Positions 39,063-48,340 of a stretch of 64,000 nucleotides of DNA are shown piece by piece. Source of the DNA: Candidatus Sumerlaeota bacterium (GTDB lineage Bacteria; Sumerlaeota; Sumerlaeia; SLMS01; JAHLLQ01); assembly GCA_030156535.1 (NCBI GenBank), contig JASGMJ010000008.1:1-64000 (forward strand), in the 5' to 3' direction. Position 1 is the first letter of the stretch; each line of letters opens with the position of its first letter. A program made the position numbers and the translations under genes. Under the pieces are notes generated by a model. The model worked only from the letters and a program-made list of their open reading frames with translations, was not told the DNA's origin and made no database searches.

Positions 39063-39426
39063 GCGGGGAGGGGCGGCGACAAGGGCGGCTTGGGCATCTT
39101 GCCAATGCCCAGGCTCGGTCAGGTTGCGAACCCCGCCGGGTTGCCGCGTCCGCTTCGCTCCCTGCCGTCCTTTTGCTCCCCTGACCCACAAGCCAGTCGG
39201 CGCAGGGGAATCCGGGCCCCCTGCCTTACGCAGGAAGCGCAAATGAACCATTTGAACTCTGATTTCTCTGGATTTGGAATATTGGGTGCCCTCAGTAAAT
39301 CGAGAAAAAAATCACAAACTTTAGGCTTGTGTCTGGCCCGTGGTCTCCCTAAACCCCCGTCCGTCTTTGGCACGGAGTGGGGGGCGTGAGGGAAGCGTTC
39401 GGGCTTGCGTGCCGGAAGGACGGGCC
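39063..39426. other. Intergenic region upstream of the ATP synthase operon
   Basis: About 360 bp. It contains GGGCATCTTGCCAATGCCC (a hairpin-like repeat, about 39089-39107). An AT-rich patch, TTTGGAATATTGGG (39274-39287), follows at about 39250-39325 and is a candidate promoter for the atp operon. A short frame overlapping the atpZ start is not a separate gene. Confidence 0.4.
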
Positions 39427-39657
39427 GTGACAGATCGGGATGCGTGGCGGAAGCGCGGTGGTACGGTGCGCCAGGTGACCACGGCCCTCACGGTTTCCGG
39501 TCTGATCGTCGCAGGGCCGCTCGGATGTGGAGCGGTCGGTTATTTTTTAGGCCGTTGGGCGGGACATCCATATGGCGGGGCCTTGCTGGGCGGGGCCTTC
39601 GGGTTTGCTCTCGCGCTCTACGAAATTTTTCGGATCATCAAGCAGCTTTCTCAGTAG
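39427..39657 (+). CDS. atpZ: AtpZ/AtpI-type small membrane protein of the ATP synthase operon
   Basis: The 76-residue protein starts at GTG 39427 with GGAAGGA upstream. It has two hydrophobic hairpin segments (LTVSGLIVAGPLGCGAVGYFLG and GGALLGGAFGFALALYEIF) with a short basic N-terminus. AtpZ proteins are thought to help c-ring assembly or Mg2+ uptake together with AtpI. Its place at the head of the atp genes supports this. The name is by position and topology, as the sequence itself is poorly conserved. Confidence 0.75.
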   Translation: MTDRDAWRKRGGTVRQVTTALTVSGLIVAGPLGCGAVGYFLGRWAGHPYGGALLGGAFGFALALYEIFRIIKQLSQ

Positions 39658-39690
39658 CGACTTTCTCCAGGACGGCATCGGCCCCGCATC

Positions 39691-40122
39691 GTGCGCATGT
39701 ATCGCCCCATACGCTGGCTTTACCTGAAGACGGGAATCGCGACGGCTCTCGTCGCGGCCGTCGTTGCGTTGCGCGTCGACGTGGTGTGGGCAGGGGCATT
39801 TGCGATGGGCGGGCTGGTGGGGCTGCTGAACTGGTACTGCCTCGGCGGGCTGTTTGTGGGCCTGCTCGGGAAGAAGCCCGCTGTGGTGTTTGGCTTCCTC
39901 GGGGGCAAGGTTATGCTGCTGACGTCGATGATGCTTGTCTTTCTGCCGCTGTTCGCCTCCCATGCCGGGGCATTTTTGTGTGGTTTCAGCATGTTTTTGC
40001 TGATGGGTACGGTTGAAGGACTGGGCATGGCGCTGCAAGTATGGTTGAAGGCCACGCCGGGTAGCCGTGCGTTGCCACGCGATTGGCGAGCTTTGATTTT
40101 GGGGACATCGACGGATGGCTGA
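39691..40122 (+). CDS. atpI: ATP synthase subunit I-like protein
   Basis: The 143-residue protein has four predicted hydrophobic segments (TGIATALVAAVVALRV, AFAMGGLVGLLNWYCLGGLFVG, VMLLTSMMLVFLPLF and AFLCGFSMFLLMG). AtpI/UncI proteins are not part of the mature enzyme but assist c-ring assembly. The frame starts at GTG 39691; an ATG two codons later is equally likely. The end overlaps the atpB start by 8 nt, so the genes are translationally coupled. Confidence 0.72.
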   Translation: MRMYRPIRWLYLKTGIATALVAAVVALRVDVVWAGAFAMGGLVGLLNWYCLGGLFVGLLGKKPAVVFGFLGGKVMLLTSMMLVFLPLFASHAGAFLCGFSMFLLMGTVEGLGMALQVWLKATPGSRALPRDWRALILGTSTDG

Positions 40123-41227
40123 GCAGCACGCCGAAGAGAGTCTGCACGGCGCCGGTCAGGCGCTGCACGACACGGCCGCCCACGCGGAGAGCGCGATGGG
40201 CGATGCCGCGGACGGCGTTCACGACGCCGCGACCGACGCCCATGCCGGGGCCGTGGATGCGGCTCACGACGTTGCGCACGACGCCGGGGCGCACGCCGCG
40301 CCGCACTATCCGCGGCATACGGCGCACCCGCCCGAGCTTCCCCACTTCGTTCAAATCTGGTGGCTGTCGGACAAAGAAGAACTCGAAGCCGAAGGGAAAG
40401 ACCCCTACGGCGAGCCCGGTGGGCCGTACACGCTGGCGCAGACGTTGCACGTTGGGCGCCGCGAGACCCCCGCGCCGTTCGTTGCGTACGCTCCGTGGGA
40501 GAACAACCTGTTCGCGGCGATCGCGGCGATTGGCCTGCTCGGGTTGTTCTGGCTGGGGACGCGTTCCTTCCGCCGCAACCGCGAGGACGTGATGCGCCGC
40601 CCGACACGTGGGCAGGCGTTCATGGAGATGCTGGTCGACGGCATCGACAATTTCTGCAAGGGCATCCTGGGCGAGGCAAACGGGCGGCGCTACCTGCCCT
40701 ACGTGGCCGGGATGTTCTTCTTCGTGCTGGCGCTGAACTTCATGGGCATGATTCCGCTGATGAAGGCGCCGAGCTCCTCGATCCTGATCACGGGCAGCCT
40801 GGCGCTGTGCACGTTCTGCTACTACATGTACACGGCAGTCACGCGGATGGGCCCGCTGATGTTCATTTTCCATCTGATGGGCGAGCCGCGGAGCATCCCG
40901 CAGTGGATTCTGGCGCCGCTGATTTTCGCGATCGAGCTGATTTCGTGGCTGATTGCGAAGCCGTTGTCACTGGCGTTGCGTCTTTTCGGCAACATTCTGG
41001 GCAAGGACATCCTCTTCGGCGTCATGCTGATGCTGGGGCTGATGATGACCTCGGGGCTTTCGGGCCCGCTCAACAAGATCGGCGTGCCCCTGACGTATCC
41101 GTTCTACTTCCTGGGCATTCTGCTGTCGGCGGTGCAGGCGTTGATTTTCGCTCTGCTGTCGGCGATCTACATCCTGCTGGTGCTTCCGCACGACGATCAC
41201 GATCACGCGGAAGAGCACGCACACTGA
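40115..41227 (+). CDS. atpB: ATP synthase F0 subunit a
   Basis: This membrane subunit forms the proton half-channels next to the c-ring. The 370-residue protein has five to six spans, and the essential arginine lies in [15 protein letters not shown] (near residue 290). The N-terminal 75 residues before the first span are unusual: Ala/His/Asp-rich with repeated [17 protein letters not shown] units, and the C-terminus ends in a His-rich tail ([11 protein letters not shown]). Other ATP synthase a subunits have some N-terminal extension, but not commonly this composition; metal binding is possible but unproven. The gene overlaps atpI by 8 nt. Confidence 0.95.
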   Translation: MAEQHAEESLHGAGQALHDTAAHAESAMGDAADGVHDAATDAHAGAVDAAHDVAHDAGAHAAPHYPRHTAHPPELPHFVQIWWLSDKEELEAEGKDPYGEPGGPYTLAQTLHVGRRETPAPFVAYAPWENNLFAAIAAIGLLGLFWLGTRSFRRNREDVMRRPTRGQAFMEMLVDGIDNFCKGILGEANGRRYLPYVAGMFFFVLALNFMGMIPLMKAPSSSILITGSLALCTFCYYMYTAVTRMGPLMFIFHLMGEPRSIPQWILAPLIFAIELISWLIAKPLSLALRLFGNILGKDILFGVMLMLGLMMTSGLSGPLNKIGVPLTYPFYFLGILLSAVQALIFALLSAIYILLVLPHDDHDHAEEHAH

Positions 41228-41306
41228 GAGACCGGTAAACCTTCTTCGCGCGGCCTGGCCGTCGCGGGGGTTACAATACACTCCAAGGAATTCGGAGGCT
41301 AGTCCG

Positions 41307-41552
41307 ATGGACGTCCAAACAGCATTCAGTCTGGTGTACCCGATCGGCCTGGGCATCGCGGCATTCGGCGCGGCGCTCGGTTTGGGCCGCGCGGTGGGTT
41401 CGGCGATGGAAGCAACGGGCCGTCAGCCCGAGGCGAGCGGCAAGATTCTCATTTCGATGATTATCGGTGGCGCTCTGATCGAGGCTCTGGCGATCTACGC
41501 GCTTGCTTCTCCGTTCGTTGCCGGTGCAGCCAGTCTTTTCGGCGGCGCCTGA
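41307..41552 (+). CDS. atpE: ATP synthase F0 subunit c
   Basis: The 81-residue proteolipid forms the rotating ring. Helix 1 contains [18 protein letters not shown], the polar loop is GRQPEA, and helix 2 carries the ion-binding glutamate in [13 protein letters not shown]. The Na+-specific features (a Gln in helix 1 and Thr/Ser after the Glu) are missing, so proton coupling is expected. Two hairpins follow the stop codon and may stabilise the upstream mRNA. The start has GGAG about 10 nt upstream. Confidence 0.96.
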   Translation: MDVQTAFSLVYPIGLGIAAFGAALGLGRAVGSAMEATGRQPEASGKILISMIIGGALIEALAIYALASPFVAGAASLFGGA

Positions 41553-41577
41553 TTCACGGCGGCAAGGCGTTTCCCCT

Positions 41578-41635
41578 CCGGCCGGTGGCCGGCGGACAAG
41601 GCACGGCTTAGCGTCTTCCGTCGTTGACGGGAGAC
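41578..41635 (+). promoter_or_regulatory. Tandem hairpins between atpE and atpF
   Basis: CCGGCC-GGT-GGCCGG (41578-41592) and GTCTTCCGTC-GTT-GACGGGAGAC (41613-41635, one G-U pair) lie in the 117-nt gap after atpE. Without T tracts they are unlikely terminators. They could be processing or stability elements that raise the amount of subunit c mRNA relative to downstream genes (inference). Confidence 0.45.
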
Positions 41636-41669
41636 GGAACCCTCGATTCAGGCGCGAAGGACAGCGACC

Positions 41670-42191
41670 ATGAATCCCATGCTCCTTATCGGCGCGGCAG
41701 GCTCCGCGGACATCCCGGCCCAGGTGATCACGACGGTCATCACGTTCCTTCTCGTGGTGATCACGCTGAAGCTGATGGCCTGGAAGCCCGTGCTTGGCGC
41801 GATCGACGAACGGCGCAAGCAGATCGCCGACAACTGGGAAGAGATCGACCGCAAGCAGGCCGAAGCCGACGCTCTCCGCAAGGAATACGAGGAGAAGCTC
41901 AGGCACATCGATGACGAGGCGCGCGAGCGCCTGAACAAGGCTGTCGATGAGGGACGCCGTGTGGCGGAGGACCTGATCGCCAAGGCCCGCGTCGAATCCG
42001 AGGAAATCACCCGGAAGGCGCGCGAGGCGATGGACCTGGAGATCGACAAGGCGCGCCTGCAACTGCGCCGCGACGCCGTCGAACTCACTCTCGCCGCAAC
42101 GGGCAAGCTGCTCGATGCCACGCTCGATGACGACCGCCACCGCCAGCTTGTGGACGGGTTCCTTTCCGATCTGGAGAAGCGCGAAGCCTGA
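41670..42191 (+). CDS. atpF: ATP synthase F0 subunit b
   Basis: The 173-residue subunit of the peripheral stalk has an N-terminal membrane span (VITTVITFLLVVITLKLM, about 19-36). A long charged coiled-coil follows (IDERRKQIADNWEEIDRKQA and onwards), with the typical basic/acidic heptads. There is a single b gene, with no b' copy. The stop overlaps the atpH start (TGATG). AAGGA is visible upstream of the start. Confidence 0.95.
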   Translation: MNPMLLIGAAGSADIPAQVITTVITFLLVVITLKLMAWKPVLGAIDERRKQIADNWEEIDRKQAEADALRKEYEEKLRHIDDEARERLNKAVDEGRRVAEDLIAKARVESEEITRKAREAMDLEIDKARLQLRRDAVELTLAATGKLLDATLDDDRHRQLVDGFLSDLEKREA

Positions 42192-42742
42192 TGAAAGCCA
42201 ACCTCCAAGCCGCACGCAACTGGGGCGACGCCCTCTTCGCAGCCGCGAAGGAGGCCGGCGTCGTGGGCGAGGTGCTCGAACAAGCGGGCACCCTGATTGC
42301 CGCAACGCAGGCCGTTCCGCGCTTTGTCGCGTTCATCGAGGCGCCCCATGTGCCGTCGGAAGAGAAAACCGCTTTGATGCAGAAGGTTCTCGGCGGAGAC
42401 TTCCACCGGCTGCTGCGCAACTTCGTCCTCCTGATGCTCAAGCGCAACCGCATCGAGTTGCTTGGCAGCGCAGTCGATGAATTCCGGCTGCAGGCGGAAC
42501 GCGACCAGGGCCTTTGGCGCGGCAGCGTTCGCACGGCGAAACCGTTGGGTGATGCCGAGCGCGAGGCTCTGCGGGCGGGGCTCGAAAAGTACACGAAGCA
42601 CCAGCTCATCATCGACTGGAAGGTGGACCCCTCGGTTCTGGGGGGCGTCGTCTTCAAGAGCGGTGATCTGCTGGTGGACAACAGTCTGAAGACGCGTCTC
42701 GACGCGATCGGCGAGCGATTGCTTGCCGCCCGCGTCCTCTAA
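42191..42742 (+). CDS. atpH: ATP synthase F1 subunit delta
   Basis: The 183-residue OSCP-type subunit links the peripheral stalk to the F1 head. It has the helical N-terminal domain (NWGDALFAAAKEAGVV) and a C-terminal block DPSVLGGVVFKSGDLLVDNS near residue 142, a common delta signature. It is coupled by a one-base overlap to atpF, and 51 nt separate it from atpA. Confidence 0.93.
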   Translation: MKANLQAARNWGDALFAAAKEAGVVGEVLEQAGTLIAATQAVPRFVAFIEAPHVPSEEKTALMQKVLGGDFHRLLRNFVLLMLKRNRIELLGSAVDEFRLQAERDQGLWRGSVRTAKPLGDAEREALRAGLEKYTKHQLIIDWKVDPSVLGGVVFKSGDLLVDNSLKTRLDAIGERLLAARVL

Positions 42743-42793
42743 GGCATTACGGCCGGAACCAACAACCAAGGTCCAAGCGGAGAGTAACGCTCC

Positions 42794-44305
42794 ATGTCGA
42801 TTCACGCGGAAGAAATCGCCTCGATCCTGAAGACGGAGCTCGAGAACTTCGATCGCAGCCTCGAAGTCGATAACGTCGGTACAGTTCTGACTGTCGGCGA
42901 CAATATCGCGACCATCTACGGCCTGAATCAGGCCAAGATGGGCGAGCTTCTCGAATTCCCGCACGGCCTGCGCGGCATGGTGCTCAACTTGGAGGAGAAC
43001 TCCGTGGGCGCTGCGTTGTTCGGCCAGGACACGCTCATCAAGGAAGGCGACACGGTGAAGAGCACCGGCGAGATCGCCTCCGTTCCGGTGGGCGAGGCGC
43101 TCGTCGGGCGCGTCGTCAATGCTCTCGGCGAGCCAATCGACGGCAAGGGCCCCATCGCATCCAAGGAAACGCGCCGCATCGAAATCAAGGCGCCCGGCGT
43201 TCTGGCCCGTAAGTCCGTGCACGAGCCGCTGATGACCGGGCTCAAGGCCATCGACTCGATGATTCCGATCGGCCGCGGCCAGCGCGAACTCATCATCGGC
43301 GACCGCCAGACGGGCAAGACGACCATCGCCGTCGACACGATCATCAACCAGAAGGGGCAGGGCGTTTTCTGCTTCTACGTGGCCATCGGACAGAAGCAGT
43401 CCTCCGTGGCCGCCGTCGTCGAGACGCTGCAGAAGCACGGCGCGATGGAGTACACGACGGTCATCTCCGCGTCGGCCGACGATGCGGCCTCGATGCAGTT
43501 CATCGCCCCCTATACCGGCGTCACCATGGCGGAGTACTTCCGCGACAGCGCCCGCCACGCACTCATCATTTACGATGATCTTTCCAAGCAGGCGGCGGCC
43601 TACCGCACGCTCTCGCTGCTGCTGCGCCGCCCGCCCGGCCGCGAAGCCTACCCCGGCGACGTCTTCTACCTGCACTCGCGCCTTCTTGAACGCGCGGCCA
43701 AGCTGAACGACGAACTCGGTGCCGGGTCGCTCACCGCGCTGCCCATCATCGAAACGCAGGCCGGCGACGTTTCCGCCTACATTCCGACGAACGTGATTTC
43801 AATCACCGACGGCCAGATCTATCTGGAGCCCGACCTGTTCTACCGTGGCGTTCGCCCGGCCGTGAACGTCGGCCTCTCGGTCTCGCGCGTCGGCGGTGCC
43901 GCCCAGACAAAGGCCATGAAGAAGGTCGGCGGCAAGCTGCGCCTTGAACTCGCACAGTTCCGCGAACTCGAAGCGTTCTCGCAGTTCGGCTCGGACCTTG
44001 ACGCGACGACGCAGGCCCAGCTCACGCGCGGCGCCCGTCTCGTGGAAATCCTCAAGCAGAAGCAGAACGTCCCCCAGCCGCTCGCCGACCAGGTGATCCA
44101 GATTTACGCCGGCACCAACGGCTTCTGCGACAAGGTGCCCGTCGACAAGGTCCTCGAATTCGCCACCACCCTCGTTGCCTACGTGAAGGAAAAGTACCCC
44201 GACACGGCGCACACGATCACAAACGAGAAGACCCTGACGGAGGACGTCGAGAAGGCGCTGAAGAAGGCGTGCGAAGAACACGTCGCCAAGTTCAAGGCGG
44301 AATAG
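42794..44305 (+). CDS. atpA: ATP synthase F1 subunit alpha
   Basis: The 503-residue regulatory nucleotide-binding subunit is full length. It has [11 protein letters not shown] (Walker A, near residue 169), [14 protein letters not shown] before it, and the Arg-finger region near [17 protein letters not shown] (about residue 360-376). The N-terminal region matches the usual delta-binding helix ([15 protein letters not shown]). After the stop comes a low-complexity inverted-repeat cassette rather than the next gene directly. Confidence 0.97.
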   Translation: MSIHAEEIASILKTELENFDRSLEVDNVGTVLTVGDNIATIYGLNQAKMGELLEFPHGLRGMVLNLEENSVGAALFGQDTLIKEGDTVKSTGEIASVPVGEALVGRVVNALGEPIDGKGPIASKETRRIEIKAPGVLARKSVHEPLMTGLKAIDSMIPIGRGQRELIIGDRQTGKTTIAVDTIINQKGQGVFCFYVAIGQKQSSVAAVVETLQKHGAMEYTTVISASADDAASMQFIAPYTGVTMAEYFRDSARHALIIYDDLSKQAAAYRTLSLLLRRPPGREAYPGDVFYLHSRLLERAAKLNDELGAGSLTALPIIETQAGDVSAYIPTNVISITDGQIYLEPDLFYRGVRPAVNVGLSVSRVGGAAQTKAMKKVGGKLRLELAQFRELEAFSQFGSDLDATTQAQLTRGARLVEILKQKQNVPQPLADQVIQIYAGTNGFCDKVPVDKVLEFATTLVAYVKEKYPDTAHTITNEKTLTEDVEKALKKACEEHVAKFKAE

Positions 44306-44317
44306 GACAGGAAGAGG

Positions 44318-44467
44318 GGTTTTCAGTTTTCCGTCGTCGATTTCCGGTTTGCTGCCCAAAGCATTTCACCGGAAGAGAATCGGGAACAGAAGACAGGAAC
44401 TGAAGACAACGAGCCACCCGATCCTTGAACGCAAAGACTGAAAACTGAGAACCGAAAACTGAAAACC
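44318..44467. repeat. CAGTTTTC inverted-repeat cassette between atpA and atpG
   Basis: GGTTTTCAGTTTTC (44318-44331) and GAAAACTGAAAACC (44454-44467) are perfect 14-nt inverse complements bounding about 120 nt. The interior contains further GAAAACTGAGAACCG and CAGGAACTGAAGAC words. The unit ends 34 nt before the atpG ATG, so a co-transcribed mRNA would carry a long hairpin here. Confidence 0.75.
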
Positions 44468-44501
44468 AACCTCTGACATCTCTCCCGGCAGTCTCGCTCT
44501 C

Positions 44502-45377
44502 ATGGCCAAAGGCATCAAGGAACTCCGGTTCCGCATCCGGTCGATCAGGAATACAAAAAAGATCACGCGTGCCATGGAGATGGTCTCGGCGGCGAAGCTG
44601 CGCCGGAGCCAGACGCAGATGGAAGCGGCGCGTCCGTTTGCGCGCAAGCTGGAGACGCTGCTGGGCCGTCTGGCGCTGAGCCCGACGGCGCGCGAGCACA
44701 ACCTGTTCGAGACGCGCGACAAGCAGACGCTGCCCACCCTGTATGTTGTCTTCACGTCCGACCGCGGCTTGTGCGGCGCCTTCAACGCGAACATCATCAA
44801 GGCAGCCGAGCGCGCGATGAAGGGCGAGAACGTGCTGATCTACACCGTCGGACGCAAGGGGCGGGACTACTTCCGCAAGCGCGTGGCGGAGAAACTCGTC
44901 GGCCAGATGATCGACCTGGGGGGCAAGCTGGACGGCACGGCAACGGACGAGATCGGCAACGCACTGCTGCAACTGTGGGACGACAAGAAAGTGGCGGAAA
45001 TCAACATCGTGGCGTCGCATTTCATTTCGACGGCCTCGAATCGCCCGGAGGTGTCCCGCTATCTTCCGCTGGAGCCCGAGGCCTTTGGCCTTTCGCCGGA
45101 AGAAGCTGAACACCCCGTGGACTACATCCTCGAGCCCTCGCCTGACCGCGTCTTCGACGCGCTGCTGCCGCGCTACCTGCGTTCGAAGATCTTCCTGACA
45201 CTGGCGGAATCGTTCACCAGCGAACATGCGTCGCGCATGCTGGCGATGAACAACGCGACGAGCAACTGCGACGAACTCAGCGAGAAGTTGACGCTGCAAA
45301 TGAACAAGGCGCGCCAGGCCGCGATCACGACGGAAATCGTCGAAATCGTCAGTGGCGCCGAAGCATTGAATGGATAG
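44502..45377 (+). CDS. atpG: ATP synthase F1 subunit gamma
   Basis: The 291-residue central-stalk subunit has the conserved N-terminus KGIKELRFRIRSIRNTKKIT and EMVSAAKLRRSQ. Its C-terminal block is SEKLTLQMNKARQAAITTEI, which inserts into the alpha/beta cavity. The middle DRGLCGAFNANIIKAAE is typical. No plant-type redox cysteine loop is present. Both flanks carry low-complexity inverted-repeat cassettes. Confidence 0.95.
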   Translation: MAKGIKELRFRIRSIRNTKKITRAMEMVSAAKLRRSQTQMEAARPFARKLETLLGRLALSPTAREHNLFETRDKQTLPTLYVVFTSDRGLCGAFNANIIKAAERAMKGENVLIYTVGRKGRDYFRKRVAEKLVGQMIDLGGKLDGTATDEIGNALLQLWDDKKVAEINIVASHFISTASNRPEVSRYLPLEPEAFGLSPEEAEHPVDYILEPSPDRVFDALLPRYLRSKIFLTLAESFTSEHASRMLAMNNATSNCDELSEKLTLQMNKARQAAITTEIVEIVSGAEALNG

Positions 45378-45385
45378 GAAAGAGA

Positions 45386-46975
<1,590 letters not shown>

Positions 46976-46986
46976 GAAAGGGGCGC

Positions 46987-47074
46987 GGTTTGTTGTTCGT
47001 GGTTCGTTTTTCGATCCCCGGCAACAACCCGTTCCCGCAGGATTCACAAACCACGAAAACCGAACCACGAAAGA
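46987..47074. repeat. TTCGTGGTTCG / CGAACCACGAA cassette between atpD and atpC
   Basis: The left arm 46987-47013 and right arm 47046-47074 are nearly perfect inverse complements (about 18 of 19 bases around CGAACCACGAA). They use different words from the cassettes before atpG and atpD. The unit ends 10 nt before atpC. Confidence 0.7.
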
Positions 47075-47084
47075 CGCCGCCCTC

Positions 47085-47405
47085 ATGGCCTCCTTCCGCC
47101 TCCAGATTGTAACCGCGCAAAAGACCGTCTTCGATGAGCAGGTCGAGGCGTTGACGCTGCCCGGCGAGTATCCTACGAGCGAGGAGGCGGCCGAGACGTC
47201 AGCGAAGACCTCGCCTTCCTACTTCGGAATCCTGGCGAATCACGCTCCCATCGTCGCCGTGCTGCAAGCCGGACAGGTGACGATCCGGCGCGGCGGACGC
47301 GACGAAACGGTGAAGATCACCGGCGGGTTCATCGAGATGTCCAACAACGAGGCGACGCTGCTCGTCGATGCGATGGAAGGTTTGGAAACCGTCGCGCCGG
47401 AGTAG
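47085..47405 (+). CDS. atpC: ATP synthase F1 subunit epsilon, short form
   Basis: The 106-residue subunit has the N-terminal beta-sandwich (FRLQIVTAQKTVFDEQVEALTLPGEY, FGILANHAPIVAVLQAG and GGFIEMSNNEATLLVD) but ends there, while most bacterial epsilons are about 130-140 residues. The C-terminal two-helix hairpin, which in many bacteria acts as an ATPase brake, is therefore missing. An acidic insertion (TSEEAAETSAKTS, about 30-42) lies in a loop before FGILANHAP. Confidence 0.9.
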   Translation: MASFRLQIVTAQKTVFDEQVEALTLPGEYPTSEEAAETSAKTSPSYFGILANHAPIVAVLQAGQVTIRRGGRDETVKITGGFIEMSNNEATLLVDAMEGLETVAPE

Positions 47406-47436
47406 GCAAGCCTCGGCGGGAAGGCACGTCTCTTTC

Positions 47437-48033
47437 ATGACTCCCGCGCGCCCACACTACACCATCATCGACTTCGAGACGACACAAAGCAGCGACGGCC
47501 TGCGCGCTGTCGAGGTCGCCATCGTGCGGGCCGACGGGGACGGAGCGGTTTCCAGCACGAGCCTGCTCCTCAACCCGGGTTGCCGGATCGACGGCATTTC
47601 GCAATCCATCCACGGCATCGATAATTCCATGGTGCGTGGCCAGCCGTGCTTTGCGGACGCCTGGCCGGGTCTGCTTTCGCTTCTCGACGGCCAGCTCCTG
47701 ATTGCGCACAACGCGTCGTTCGACGCGGGGGTGCTGCGCACCGAGTTGCAACGCCATGGCTTCAATGCCCCGCGTGTGGAGTGGCTCTGCTCGTGCCGCA
47801 TGGCAAAGCGCCTGTGGCCGGCACTCGGCTGCCACAAGCTGGGGTATCTGGCACGGGAGTTCGGCCTGCCGGGCACGAACTCGCACCGGGCGGAAGCGGA
47901 CGCATTGCTGACGCAGGCGCTCGTGGCGCATGGGCTGCGCGAGCTTGAAGCAAGGGAGCCGGGAAAGCAGCCGGCCGAGCACCTGAGGGCATACGCGAGG
48001 ATCGCTCTGGTGAAGGCGTGGCCGTTTGCGTGA
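47437..48033 (+). CDS. DnaQ-like 3'-5' exonuclease
   Basis: The 198-residue DEDDh-type exonuclease starts at ATG 47437. Exo I is IIDFETTQSSDG (Asp-x-Glu), Exo II is LIAHNASFDAGVLRTEL, and Exo III is the histidine/aspartate region NSHRAEADALLT, so the catalytic set is complete. It is a stand-alone exonuclease domain, not part of a polymerase III alpha subunit. It might be a proofreading or repair factor, or an RNase T-like enzyme. It lies 31 nt after atpC but is unlikely to be functionally linked to the ATP synthase. Confidence 0.9.
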   Translation: MTPARPHYTIIDFETTQSSDGLRAVEVAIVRADGDGAVSSTSLLLNPGCRIDGISQSIHGIDNSMVRGQPCFADAWPGLLSLLDGQLLIAHNASFDAGVLRTELQRHGFNAPRVEWLCSCRMAKRLWPALGCHKLGYLAREFGLPGTNSHRAEADALLTQALVAHGLRELEAREPGKQPAEHLRAYARIALVKAWPFA

Positions 48034-48340
48034 CGGCAGGTGCCGGGGCAAGAGGGGACCACGAATCATACCAATCAAAACGAGGGGGTGGGCGCCGTTT
48101 TTTTTTTGCGCTCCCGCCTTCGCCAGTGACACGGCGTGCAAGGCCGCTTCGGATCGGTCCTGGACGCCGCAGATGTGGTTGGCGTCTGGGCAACAGACGC
48201 TTGTCCGGCCGGGTGTATCTTTGGTTGCGCTGGGCATTCGGCTACGGGAATACATGGAGGTCGCGGAAATAACCTTTTTTTGGGGGGGGCATTCCCCGAT
48301 GTTGGCTTTCCAGTGGATTTCGCCTGGGGGAGATGGGTAG
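48034..48340. other. Intergenic region upstream of the hybrid histidine kinase
   Basis: About 300 bp with a GC-rich block followed by a T10 run (48099-48108; GGGCGCCG just before). This may be the transcription end of the atp/exonuclease unit. A second T6G8 tract lies near 48278-48291. No gene or recognisable riboswitch is seen. Confidence 0.45.

Noticed and set aside
34014-39251. A 1745-codon open frame on the minus strand opposite the giant repeat protein
   Set aside because: High-GC shadow: Arg/His/Gly-rich, no domains, while the plus strand has a signal peptide and recognisable domains.
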